64,000 bases of DNA from an uncultured Pseudomonadales bacterium. GTDB lineage: Bacteria; Pseudomonadota; Gammaproteobacteria; Pseudomonadales; Azotimanducaceae. Every line of letters begins with the position of its first letter. Within the stretch, counting starts at the first letter, position 1. Of the stretch, positions 46,171 to 56,000 are shown one piece after another. The position numbers were made by a program, and so were the translations under genes. The stretch lies in assembly GCA_958296195.1 (NCBI GenBank), contig OY282455.1:496001-560000 (forward strand). Reading direction: 5' to 3'. The notes under the pieces were generated by a model. It ran no database searches, had not been told where the DNA came from, and was given only the letters and a program-made list of their open reading frames with translations.

Positions 46171-46398
46171 TACGGAAAAGGTGCAGCGCACCGAACTGAA
46201 AGCCTTGACCCAAGCTAGGCTGGCCGCTGGAACTTATGTGGACACTCGGGATTTGAAGCGGCGGTAAGCCGCATTGCAAGCTAAGATGCCCCGTGGCCTG
46301 AATTGGGTCTGTCGCTGATTGCGGGGAAGTTTGCGGGTATTCGCCCAATTTTTGGCCGTAAATCGTCCATATAGTGGTTGATTTCCAGCCACATAGCG
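46171..46398. repeat. Large direct repeat, copy 2
   Basis: It repeats the ligase 3' end (EKVQRTELKALTQARLA to RDLKRR, stop) and the leader that runs into the intact ATPase gene. It is a stray copy of a coding end without the rest of the ligase gene. Confidence 0.75.
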
Positions 46399-46413
46399 GT
46401 ACGATTCCGGCGC

Positions 46414-47715
46414 ATGATTCCCCGCCATGCAACAGAGCGCATCCTAGAAGGGTTGGAGGACACGCCCGTCGTTTACGTTCAGGGTGCCCGCCAAGCCGGT
46501 AAAAGCACACTGGTGCAAAGCATCGCTGAGCACAACATAGCTAAGCAGCAGCACCCCAAGCCATACCTCACTCTAGAGACTACCACGGAGAGGGTGACTT
46601 TTACGCGCCGCGTCCCGTACCTAACACTAGACACTGCGGCCGTTCTTGCTGCCGCCAGCAGCGACGCCGAGGGATTTGTCGCTGGGCTGGAACGGCCAGT
46701 GGTGCTTGACGAAGCGCAACGAGCCCCAGCCTTGGCGCTGGCGATCAAGGCCGCGGTCGATGCCAACCGCCGCCCCGGCCAATTCCTGTTGACGGGATCG
46801 GCAAGTGTGCGCTCCCTGCCGAAACTGGCCGAATCTCTCGCCGGGCGCATGGAGTTGCACACGCTTTGGCCCTTCTCCCAAGGGGAGATAGCCGGCGTTC
46901 GGGAGACTTTCATTGACCGCATGTTCGCTGCGGACCTTGTCACGCCCGAAACCGCTGTGGAGACCGAAAATGCCCTCATAGAGCGGATTTGCACCGGCGG
47001 CTACCCGGAAGTTCACACCCGCAAAAGTGCCTCCCGCCGCCAAGCCTGGTTCGACGCCTACATCGACGCCATCCTGCAGCGCGACGTGCGGGACTTGGCG
47101 AACATTGAGCGGCTGACCGACATGCCAAGGCTGCTCGCCCTTTTGGCGTCCAGGGTTGGCCAATTGATCAACTATGCAGATTTGTCCCGCGCCCTCGCCG
47201 TTCCGCAGACCAGCCTGAAACGCTACATGACGCTGTTGGAGATGACATTCCTGGTGCGGCCCTTGCCGGCTTGGTTCGCCAACATCGGCAAGCGGCTGAC
47301 CAAGGCACCGAAGCTGATGCTTGCCGACACTGGGCTGCTTGCCCACCTGATGGAAGCCGACGCCGCACGGCTGCGGCGGGACCGGACATTGCTGGGCCAC
47401 ATGCTGGAGAACTTCGTGGCAATGGAACTGACCAAACAACTCGGTTGGTCAGAGCGACGCTGCAAGTTGTTCCACTTTCGCACCGATGCCGGCGCGGAGG
47501 TGGACCTCGTGCTGGAAGACCGGATGGGCCATCTGGTGGGCATTGAAGTGAAATGCACCCATACCTTGCAGAAGCGGGATTTTCGTGGCCTTGAAACGCT
47601 GGCGGAGTTGACCGGCCAGCGGTTTGTCCGGGGCGTGGTTCTATATGTGGGCACAACCGCAGTGCCGTTTGGGAAGGGGCTTTATGCGCTGCCTGTTTCC
47701 CAACTTTGGGCATGA
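46414..47715 (+). CDS. AAA_14/DUF4143 family ATPase
   Basis: 433 aa. Walker A VQGARQAGKSTLVQ near 25, an extra TTERVTFTRRVPYLTLDTAA insertion-like repeat, Walker B RPVVLDEAQRAP, and the C-terminal nuclease-like DUF4143 part (FHFRTDAGAEVDLVLED, GIEVKCT). DUF4143 proteins are common accessory ATPases, sometimes with PD-(D/E)XK C-termini as the EVD...EVK here. The start at 46414 begins the conserved part. Physiological role not established; likely a mobile or defence-linked gene given its repeats. Confidence 0.75.
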   Translation: MIPRHATERILEGLEDTPVVYVQGARQAGKSTLVQSIAEHNIAKQQHPKPYLTLETTTERVTFTRRVPYLTLDTAAVLAAASSDAEGFVAGLERPVVLDEAQRAPALALAIKAAVDANRRPGQFLLTGSASVRSLPKLAESLAGRMELHTLWPFSQGEIAGVRETFIDRMFAADLVTPETAVETENALIERICTGGYPEVHTRKSASRRQAWFDAYIDAILQRDVRDLANIERLTDMPRLLALLASRVGQLINYADLSRALAVPQTSLKRYMTLLEMTFLVRPLPAWFANIGKRLTKAPKLMLADTGLLAHLMEADAARLRRDRTLLGHMLENFVAMELTKQLGWSERRCKLFHFRTDAGAEVDLVLEDRMGHLVGIEVKCTHTLQKRDFRGLETLAELTGQRFVRGVVLYVGTTAVPFGKGLYALPVSQLWA

Positions 47716-47878
47716 GCTCAAAAGGCGACGTTTGGTCCGTTCCGGTGGCCTAGAGATTATGTGGATGCTGATCTCCGATTGGCAGCGAGGCCATCCGCCA
47801 CCTTGATGTCAATTCAGCCGGCGAGAAAGCTGTGGGGCTGCCGGTCGCGGGAGCTTCTGCTGGAATATACTAGGAGGC

Positions 47879-48766
47879 ATGAAGCACGGTCACTCAGGAA
47901 AAGCGCCTCCCGCACAGCCCACGGAGCGCCGCAGCCTTCTTTATGGGCATCCACCGTTGGACTTTGGGTTCCTGCGGCGAATGGACCTGGATGCCGAAGT
48001 GCAGCGCTTGGCGGAGTTGGATGTGCTCACCAAATGGACGTCTTCTATCGCTCAATACGCAAGGTACACCATTGTCGAGTTCGAAATACATTTCATGTTG
48101 TCCGAAGGGGCTGTCGCCACGTCCCGACCGTATGCTGAGTACCACGCCGTCCACGGGTGGGCCATGGCCATGGTGTGCGCAGACGAAATGGCGCAGAGGG
48201 GTGCAGTGGATTCTGAATCCTTGGCCCGCCTGTGTCGTCTGGCGCTGCACACTGGCGGCGACCAACCCCCGCCCCTGCCTGCCGATTTGGGATGGTGGGT
48301 GGAGGGCACCAATGCTTGGATTCGCCGCGACTTGGATGCTGAATCCGCCATTGCCTCGCAAGCTGAACTGTGCCTCGCCTTATGCGCTGCTTGGCCCGGC
48401 GCATGGCCGGCCGCGCACATCGCCTCGCAAATCCCCCGCATGGCGGCGGGATTGCCGGCCGCTATGCTTGCTATCGACGATGTGTACTGGAAGCATCAAG
48501 ACGCGCTGCGAGACTGTTTGCGCTCCGCCAATGCATGGCGTCGATGGAACGGATCCTTCCACCCAGCTAGCGGCGCGGTGCGGACCTACGGTGACTTTCT
48601 GCGCAGCGGACAGGCGGGCTTGGATGCGTCCGTTGAATGTTGGGCTGGGTTGCAGGAGAGGCGCTACGCGGACGCACGGAAGGCCCGAGAAAACGGCTTG
48701 GCTGACGCTTGGCTGCCGGCTCCGGATTGGCCAAATGCTGATTCGCGCACCGATTTAGGGGTTTGA
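47879..48766 (+). CDS. Hypothetical protein coupled to Fic gene
   Basis: 295 aa, start MKHGHSGKAPPAQPTERRSL at 47879. Tryptophan-rich and mostly helical by appearance (LGWWVEGTNAWIRRDLDAES, VYWKHQDALRDCL). No domain recognised. One base separates its stop from the Fic start, so it is likely a dedicated partner: an antitoxin, target or regulator. The usual Fic antitoxin motif is inside the Fic protein itself, so this partner is not needed for inhibition in the standard model. Confidence 0.6.
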   Translation: MKHGHSGKAPPAQPTERRSLLYGHPPLDFGFLRRMDLDAEVQRLAELDVLTKWTSSIAQYARYTIVEFEIHFMLSEGAVATSRPYAEYHAVHGWAMAMVCADEMAQRGAVDSESLARLCRLALHTGGDQPPPLPADLGWWVEGTNAWIRRDLDAESAIASQAELCLALCAAWPGAWPAAHIASQIPRMAAGLPAAMLAIDDVYWKHQDALRDCLRSANAWRRWNGSFHPASGAVRTYGDFLRSGQAGLDASVECWAGLQERRYADARKARENGLADAWLPAPDWPNADSRTDLGV

Positions 48767-48767
48767 C

Positions 48768-49589
48768 ATGCGTTTTCTAGATGGCACGGCTCTTTCTGAT
48801 GCACAAAAGCTGAAAGTGCTTGCGCGTTTAAGGACCCTGTGGACGCACCATTCCACTGCCTTGGAGGGAAACAGCCTGACCGAAGGGGACACAAGGCTTG
48901 TTTTGGAAGAAGGTGTCACCATATCCGGCAAACCCATAAAAGATCACGAAGAGGTTGTTGGGCACGTCAAGGCACTGGAAGCGATGGCCGAAATCTGCGA
49001 TAGGTCGCCGCCATTTCTTGCCATGGAAGATCTGCACAGAATGCACACGCTGATAGTCGGGGAGAGTTCCATCTCATCCTTGCAGCCAGTGGGTGAATGG
49101 AAGCGCATGCCGAACGGTGTAAGTATGCCCACCACGAGTGGCGGCATGGCCTTCTTGGAATTTTCAAGTCCCGACCATGTGCCCACGCTGATGCCCGAAT
49201 GGCTAGAGCAAGCCAACACAGCACTTCGCGGCAGCGTTAACATGCAGGATGCGCCCGACATCTACGCTAAAATTCATTTGGGCTTCACACAGATTCATCC
49301 TTACTATGACGGAAACGGGCGCATGGCGAGAATCCTCTCCAACATCCCCTTGCTTGCATTTGGCTTGCCTCCCTTGATAATCGACCGGGAGCGCCGCAAT
49401 GAATACTTGGCATCTCTGGCAGAGTACAGCTTAAGCATATCGCCCCTCTCCCCAGAATCTGGAGTTTGGCCAACGGCAGGCCACTCAGCCCCCTTTTTTG
49501 CGTTCTGCAGGCAATCTTACGAGCTTACTGCGGCCATTATTCAAAATGCCGTTGATGCGGAGAGAGGGGCTGACACCGGCGCAAAGTGA
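48768..49589 (+). CDS. Fic family AMPylator, self-inhibited class
   Basis: 273 aa. The active site IHPYYDGNGRMARIL (HPF-x-DGNGR form) lies near residue 175. The inhibitory helix S-T-A-L-E-G-N occurs at about 28-34, the class with an internal inhibitory motif near the N-terminus. Fic proteins transfer AMP to target proteins. The start is 1 nt after the upstream gene's stop. Intact and likely functional. Confidence 0.85.
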   Translation: MRFLDGTALSDAQKLKVLARLRTLWTHHSTALEGNSLTEGDTRLVLEEGVTISGKPIKDHEEVVGHVKALEAMAEICDRSPPFLAMEDLHRMHTLIVGESSISSLQPVGEWKRMPNGVSMPTTSGGMAFLEFSSPDHVPTLMPEWLEQANTALRGSVNMQDAPDIYAKIHLGFTQIHPYYDGNGRMARILSNIPLLAFGLPPLIIDRERRNEYLASLAEYSLSISPLSPESGVWPTAGHSAPFFAFCRQSYELTAAIIQNAVDAERGADTGAK

Positions 49590-50499
49590 ACCCATCATTC
49601 TTTTCGCCTGTAGCAACAGTCGTGTTGCCTAGGGTGGACTCCGGAGTTTGTTTGTTGAGCGGGCTGGAGAACTTCCTGCCTGCTCTTATACAGACTGAAC
49701 GCTATCTCATAAATGCTTCTTTGCCAGAATCAAGGGTGCATCGAGCTTGAGAAACGCCAGGATATTTCCGACCTTCCATTCCAACGCCTTATCCCCACAG
49801 CGCCCTGCCGTCCTGCGTGCCCGCCTTCCGGCAACCAGCCTGATACGGCGCTATCCGTGCGACGCCCAGAGCTTTGCCCTCGATGTCCAACGGACCGCTG
49901 CCGTACATACGCCTTGTCCCCGATGAGCTGCTCCAACCTTACCTCGGTGGCACAGGAGCCAATCAGACCGAGGACGGGCTTTGTTCGGTGCAACACAGCA
50001 CCTCCCTCGAATTCCGCCAAGGGCGTCCCCCGCCCGGCTAGGCAATTCTGGAAGCAAGGGTTTGATGAATGCTCATTGGGTGCCTGTGACATCTTGGGCT
50101 ATGGGCGTCTCCGACTGCTTTCATAACGGGGGAAAGCACCTTACCATAACTTCGATCATTTACGAGATGGTTTCTAGCCCAAGCGGAGAATCCAACCAAG
50201 GCTGGGCGCGATGGTTTTACCAGGCCGTTTATCAGGCGAAGTTTCATTGTGCGTCAACTTGACCGACACCGCTAGGCTACTATGTAGCCAAAGTGTTAAA
50301 AAGCGAGGGTAGCACACGTCAATGCTGCGTCGTAGCTGATCGGAGTCACGAGGTTCTGGATGAGGTTTACAAAGCTGCGAAGGCAGCGAACCCAAGCACC
50401 TAGTGGGACCTTGGGGATTGGCCTAGCTTTTGGAGAAGCAATATCGGGCTGTGGTTGTGGAAAAACCGCCCCAGCCTTTCCGCGGTCGAAAGCTGTAGT
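49590..50499. other. Long gap with transposase remnant
   Basis: 910 bp after the Fic gene. It holds an IS5-type transposase scar at 49700-50090; the remaining 400 bp shows no recognised gene. Confidence 0.45.
49700..50090 (-). pseudogene. IS5-family transposase remnant
   Basis: Minus-strand pieces in several frames match the end of IS5 transposases: VLGLIGSCATEVRLEQLIGDKAY, then GSGPLDIEGKALGVARIAPY and GTQDGRAL, then NILAFLKLDAPLILAKKHL with stop. Frameshifts throughout; no N-terminal half. Confidence 0.6.
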
Positions 50500-51765
50500 C
50501 TATGTGTATGGGCTTGGCGGCAAGTTGACTGTATTTCCTTCGGGAAACCGAACGCGATAAAGTTCAGTCAGGTGACCTAATTCATCATTTGAAAGAGGTT
50601 TGCCCATATAATAGGACATAAATCTAGAAGCAAAGTTGACCGCCGTCTTGCCGCTTACAACCCGTGATCCAAGCAACAAAATATTTTGCCACATTGGATT
50701 GTCGTTTTTCCAATCGAGTTCGTTAACCCGATCAAGAACAATGTCCCAGGAAAGCCTCGAACCGTCCAGCATATCCGAATTGAGTAGCTGAACAATTGCC
50801 TGCACTAATGCTAATTGGGTGACTGGTTTCCCAAGAAGCAGAGTCCTCCTGATATCTCTGCGGCCTTGGTCGCCACTTTCCTCACCGTCTATTAGTGCCT
50901 TATCGAATATCGTCACACCCTTCAAAATCCGCTCCCAATAATCTTTGGCTGTTGATCGATATAGCCTTTGCTGTGCTTCACTTGGCAAGGCCACAGTACT
51001 TATCTTGCCCAAATTCTCTTCAAGAATATTCTTCGTGGATTCGTATATAGTAGATAAGGTGGTAAATTGGGGCGCGGAGTCAGAAAGTGTGTTGCTTTTG
51101 TAGTTAACGAGCCGGCTGCCGATCAATTCGTTGGATATCTCTCTAGTGATTACTGCAATAACATCGTCATCAGCAGTAATCAAGTTTTCTGTCTTAGTCG
51201 TGGGTTTAGCATATCGATTTACCTTGTTAAATATCTTTCGCCCCTTACTAGGATCGTGCCTAATCATGATCAACAGTACGTCATCGTTAGCCAAGTCGGT
51301 ATTTGGACTAACTCCTTCTATAGAATTTCCTCTCTCGTCTTTACCCGAGAGAGCAAATTGGATAGCAGCTAGCCTATGCTGTCCATCTAGTGGAACCAAC
51401 ATTTCCCCGCCGGAAAGGGTAAGAAAACCGAATGCTTGTGCTGCTGTTTGATAAAGCTGTGGGACTTTTTTGCTCGGCAACACGTCGTCCATTGGTTCGA
51501 ATTTCATGCCTTCAGGATTCAGAACATCAACAATTAGCGCCCCAAAGAATCGGTCTGGATCATTGGCTAGATATGGCGCAATTAGCTTTGTGACGCGATT
51601 GAAATTTATCTCCCTTTGGAAGCGCTCTTGCACTTCTAGATCGTTCCAGTCGGGCATTTCTTTAGGAATTGTCAGTTGACTTGCTACAAGGTTCGCCTTC
51701 ATCGTTATCATGAAGTACTCCGTTGAGCCGAACTTTCCTCTCATTGCGGGGTGTACACTAGCCAT
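50500..51765 (-). CDS. DndB-like DGQHR-domain protein
   Basis: 421 aa. MLVPLDGQHRLAAIQFAL is the DGQHR motif of DndB-type proteins, and RKIFNKVNRYAKPTTKTENL follows as usual. DndB is a regulator or DNA-binding partner of phosphorothioate (DNA-sulfur) systems. The ATG overlaps the GIY-YIG gene's stop by 8 nt, and GGAG precedes it. Last gene of the minus-strand sulfur operon. AT-richer than the neighbours, which fits transfer. Confidence 0.8.
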   Translation of the reverse strand: MASVHPAMRGKFGSTEYFMITMKANLVASQLTIPKEMPDWNDLEVQERFQREINFNRVTKLIAPYLANDPDRFFGALIVDVLNPEGMKFEPMDDVLPSKKVPQLYQTAAQAFGFLTLSGGEMLVPLDGQHRLAAIQFALSGKDERGNSIEGVSPNTDLANDDVLLIMIRHDPSKGRKIFNKVNRYAKPTTKTENLITADDDVIAVITREISNELIGSRLVNYKSNTLSDSAPQFTTLSTIYESTKNILEENLGKISTVALPSEAQQRLYRSTAKDYWERILKGVTIFDKALIDGEESGDQGRRDIRRTLLLGKPVTQLALVQAIVQLLNSDMLDGSRLSWDIVLDRVNELDWKNDNPMWQNILLLGSRVVSGKTAVNFASRFMSYYMGKPLSNDELGHLTELYRVRFPEGNTVNLPPSPYT

Positions 51766-52147
51766 ATGCTTGACTCCAGTAAGTTGGATTTGGAGTGTAG
51801 CTTGGATATCGCTCCACGTTGGTTCTTGGCTGCAAGTAATGAATCAGTGACTTCTCCAAGTCATTGGCTTGCGGCCTATCACAAAGGATGGTCGTAAACT
51901 GGATTTCGCCGTCTAGTGCAGCGATCCATCGGGACAGTTCCCTGTTGTGAGAATCACTGTAGTGCTTCGTTAGGCGTTCTCTCATTCCACTTCCATAGTG
52001 GTCAGCCTTTCCCACATATATAAATATATGTTTGAAGAAAAACACATATACACCAAATCTACTTTTTGGAATTGCTAAGATGTTCTGCAAGGTAAACCTC
52101 CTTCCGTTTTTCCTGAGTTCCTTCGAGAATGTTTGAGAAAATTGCAT
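51758..52147 (-). CDS. GIY-YIG nuclease domain protein
   Basis: 129 aa. GVYVFFFKHIFIYVGKADHYG and MRERLTKHYSDSHNRELSRW carry the GIY (here GVY) and YVG strands with the conserved Arg and later Glu (LEKSL). Metal-dependent DNA cleavage is expected. The ATG at 52145-52147 has AAGGGAAGAG upstream; a start 20 codons earlier is less likely. It lies inside a DNA-sulfur operon and might be its restriction nuclease. Confidence 0.75.
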   Translation of the reverse strand: MQFSQTFSKELRKNGRRFTLQNILAIPKSRFGVYVFFFKHIFIYVGKADHYGSGMRERLTKHYSDSHNRELSRWIAALDGEIQFTTILCDRPQANDLEKSLIHYLQPRTNVERYPSYTPNPTYWSQAYG

Positions 52148-52185
52148 TTCTCTTCCCTTGAGGAAAAATCGTGGTATAGCATACC

Positions 52186-53004
52186 CTACAGTGTGCAAAC
52201 CAGACAAGCTGGATCATCTTCGTTTTCGAGCATGATACGGTCTTGCCATGCCAAAATTTTTGTGCTGCGTTTGTTAGCCGCGCTAGATCTGATTTCATCC
52301 TTGTGCTGAAGCACTTCGTTCAGGGTCATCCCCTGCACCCAAGTAAACAGCTTCCCCGTCTCCGGATCAACCTTTTCGTACTGCTTTGCCTGCTCAAACA
52401 GGTCTGGGTGGTTCTCCGCCAGCCCAATCCACTCATCCCGCCGCTGGAAGAAGCAGAAGTAGCACCCGGAGCGGCTTCGCCAACGGTAGTAGTCGGGGAT
52501 GCCGACTGAATCCTCAAGGATGCGGAACACGTCGGCCTTGACGATGCCGTCGTCAATGAAGGGGTAATCCGCCTTGATGTTGGGTTTGTGGCTGATGTAG
52601 CCCTGCCGGTGCTCATCGGCGCGGATGCCGATGTAGCTGACGCAGGGGTCGGTGCCGACGAATGCCTCTAGCGGCTCGATCTTCATTACGCGGGTACACC
52701 ACCTTGCGTGGGGGGCGGGGAGGAAGCCGTTGAAGCGTTTAAGGTGGTGGTCAAAGCTCCGGCCGCTGCTCAGGCGCTCAATGGGCTTGGCTAGGTAGTC
52801 CTCTAGCCGGTCCAGGTAGTCGTAAACCTCCCGGAGTTCGGAGCCGGTGTCGCAGAAGAAGTACTCGATGTCCGCATCACGGCCCTGATCTTTCAGATAG
52901 ATGGCCAGTGCAGCGCTGTCCTTGCCGCCAGAGAGGCCAAGGATGTGGCGTGTGCGCTGCACCTCGACCGTGGTGGTGCCGTTAGCCAACTTCTCTGAGT
53001 TCAC
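52186..53004 (-). CDS. PAPS-reductase-family DNA sulfuration protein (DndC/SspD-like)
   Basis: 272 aa. The ATP-PPase loop LGLSGGKDSAAL is at about 23-34; cysteines in ARWCTRVMK and GCYFCFFQRR could bind an Fe-S cluster as in DndC. These enzymes activate the DNA backbone with ATP for replacing oxygen by sulfur. The GTG at 53002-53004 has GGGAGAAAAG upstream and overlaps the ATPase gene by 23 nt. A cysteine desulfurase partner (DndA/SspA) is not in the window; a host IscS may serve. Confidence 0.85.
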   Translation of the reverse strand: MNSEKLANGTTTVEVQRTRHILGLSGGKDSAALAIYLKDQGRDADIEYFFCDTGSELREVYDYLDRLEDYLAKPIERLSSGRSFDHHLKRFNGFLPAPHARWCTRVMKIEPLEAFVGTDPCVSYIGIRADEHRQGYISHKPNIKADYPFIDDGIVKADVFRILEDSVGIPDYYRWRSRSGCYFCFFQRRDEWIGLAENHPDLFEQAKQYEKVDPETGKLFTWVQGMTLNEVLQHKDEIRSSAANKRSTKILAWQDRIMLENEDDPACLVCTL

Positions 53005-56000
53005 CTTTTCTCCCGGATGCGGACTGCTGGAGTCGCCGGGCGCTGAGCACCTCTTGGGCGACGCTGGCAACCACCGCTAGTGATAGGTCATCATCGTTCA
53101 TTTCGGCAAGTATGCCCTCAATACGGCCCCGTGCGCTAGCTATAGCCGATTCCGTGCGCCTAGTCAAAGGAACGACTTCGTCCACTTCGCCAAGACCTTT
53201 GCTCAGGGTCTTGAGCAGGATGACCTCGATTTCGCCATCCTGTTTGGCTACGGACTCATAGTGCAGCCTCAGCTTCTCCAAGTCCACTAGGCGGCGAGAA
53301 AATTCCGCAAGGCGGTACTCAGCGGTGTCCCGGTCTTGGTCTGTCCACTTGGCGGCGGGCTTGTGGCTGAGGAAGTTCAGGATGCCGTCAAACCATTCCT
53401 CGTCAGCCAAACGCCGGTCCGTCATGCGGCGGATGAAGCTCTTAAGCCCCTTGGTGTCCACCGTGTACTCATCAAGCCCTCTATATCGGCCCGGCAGCAA
53501 AGCCCGCAACTCGTCAATGGGGGTTCCGTCAGGGAGGCCGAAGCAGCCGCATAGCGCCGACTGCATGTAGGTAAGCAGTGCTGCTTGGGCGTTTTTCAGT
53601 TCACGAAGGCAGTTGATGAGCTTTTCGGCGAAACCGGACAGATCAGCGTCCGCGTCAAAGCCGCAGGCCTTGGGCAGCTCGTCAAAGAGGAGCTTTTCTG
53701 GTGACTTGGAGAGGAAGAACGCTTGTCGCACCCGCAAGGTGGTTGCGGAGAGCCGGCGGGTCTTTTGGGTGTAGTCATCCAAGTCCAAGACAAACCGGGT
53801 GAGCGGCTTGGCGATGCCCAGCACCGTCAAGGAGATTCGGGCCTCGGTGAAGAGAGCTTTGCTGTACTCGTTGAACAACATGGCCCGCACGCCCTCAATG
53901 CGGAATCTCTGGAAGGCGAACAAGTCGGGCCGCCGCACCATGCGTTCCAGATGCTCAAAAGTGAGCCTAGGCGAGTAGGTGCCCTCGTCATAGAGGGCGA
54001 TTTCATGCTGATGCACTAAGTAGTAGTGAAGGAAGATAACTGGGAATACTCCCCGCTTTAGCCCAAAAGGAGGGCTTGCCAGATCGTTCATTAGGCGTTC
54101 GGCGGATACCGGGTTCACTTCCGAGGCTGCGAACAACTCATCGAACCGATTCCAAACGGGGCGCAGCTTGAGCGGATCATCTTTGCTTAGCTCAACAAAG
54201 GCCCAACCTGTCTCGGTCTTTTGGTGCAGGCACCCCCCTTTAAGCACCGAACGGTAGATGGCTTTCTCCGGCGGATACTTCTCGAACCCCAGATCCGGTT
54301 GCGCCTCTTGGTTGAGCATGTGTTGGAACAGCTTGTTTCTTGCTGCCGCGGCTTGGGATGAGAGCCGGTCTCGGTTGATCAACTCATTGGAAATGGTCGG
54401 CGTATGGCTGTAGATGCTGTCCATCACCTTGGAAAGCATCCCTTGAAGGGCACTCGCGTTAGGGATATCCAGCTTTTCATCATGCCAATACCAGTCGGAA
54501 AGGGTTGGCTGTCTGGTCAGGGAGTTGAGTGCCTTGCGTTCCGCCACGTGCGCAGTCTTCAGCCGCTCCTTGATTTCCCGCGCTGCAACGGGGTCTGACG
54601 CCAATTCCTGTGCGCCGCGTTGCACACCTTCCAGTGCGAGCGCGTCCCGAATTACGGAGCGCAGCGCACCGCCATTGCGATGCAACGCCCACACATCATT
54701 TTCTGCGCCGCCTTTTCGCGCTTCGTGAAAGGCGGCCTCATCGTCTTGACTTTCGGCAAGGAAGAACACAAGGCGGGGCGTTTCACTGTTGGTTTCAAAC
54801 AACGTGCGGGATCGGACATCGACGTAGGCAACCTCAAAATAGCGGAGTGAGCCAGTCCGAATTGAATGCCTGCGGGCGACAATCGGCAAGGACTCCCCGC
54901 GCTCGCTTATGGCCGCGGCAAGCTCAAAGTGGCCGAGTTTTTCCTCTTCAACACGGGTCTGCTCATCAATGTTGAAGTCTGTTCCCTGCCACACCCGGTA
55001 TTCGTCGCTGAACTTGCGGTACTGAACAATGGAAGTGCGAAGCGGGCGATCCAAGGCTTCACGAAACGCCTTTTTGGACGAAAAGAGTTGGCTAAGAACG
55101 CTTTCCGAGGCTCTTGGCGCTTCGTTTCCGGCGGCCAGATTCAATAGGCCGATTGTTTTGACTAGGCGGATTGACAGCTTGTTCGCATTTGCGGCGTCCC
55201 GCTCAGCCCGATCCACCGCCGTGACTACTTCAGCCCAGCGCCGATGCGTGACCGGGTCGGCCAGCACGGCCGGCTGGTTTTGAACAAAATAGTCGTAAAC
55301 CTCACTCGGCGGCATCCATTCGCCGACTTTCAGCGAGCGGACGGCATCCCCAAATCCGTGCGGTTCGCGGCTGCCCAAGTAGCTGAACAAGGTTCTTTCG
55401 TTCTGCGCGAACCTTTGGCAGAGCACGGGCAGCACTAGAAGGGAAACGGGATGCAAGGGATAGCAGGCGGCAAACAGTTCCGCCGCTTGGTTCTCATCAA
55501 GCGCACCTGGCAGAGCCTTGGCCCTGCTAAGAGCGCGGGCCATTTTCGCTATGCGCTTGCGGATGGGTTCGCACTCCGCTTCCGTCAGCGAATTGGAAAA
55601 AGCCGCAGCCATGATGCGCAGGGTTTGATCGGTGGTTTCGACAAAGGAGACGCTTTGGAAGCGGCCTTGCACCTTCGCCCAGTCATTTCTCAGCTTCTCG
55701 CCCAACCCTCGTGCATAGAGGTCGAACGCCTGATGGAGCAGGACGAAGAGCATCAGGTTGGCCTTCCTGCCCCGAAAGGCCCTCTCCGCCAAGCCTTGCA
55801 GCAGGAACACGCCACCAGCGTCTTGGCGGGCCTCGTGCTCCAGGAATTTGCCCAATTCGTCAATGACGATGAGCAAGCCGCCAGCACCCCTTCTTTCCAG
55901 GGCGTCCTGAAGTGCGTCAACCAGATCCAAAACTCGGCTGTCGGTGTTGTCCCCTTGTTCTTTCGCCCGCCGGATATCTCTAAGTACGGCGGGTCTCTGG

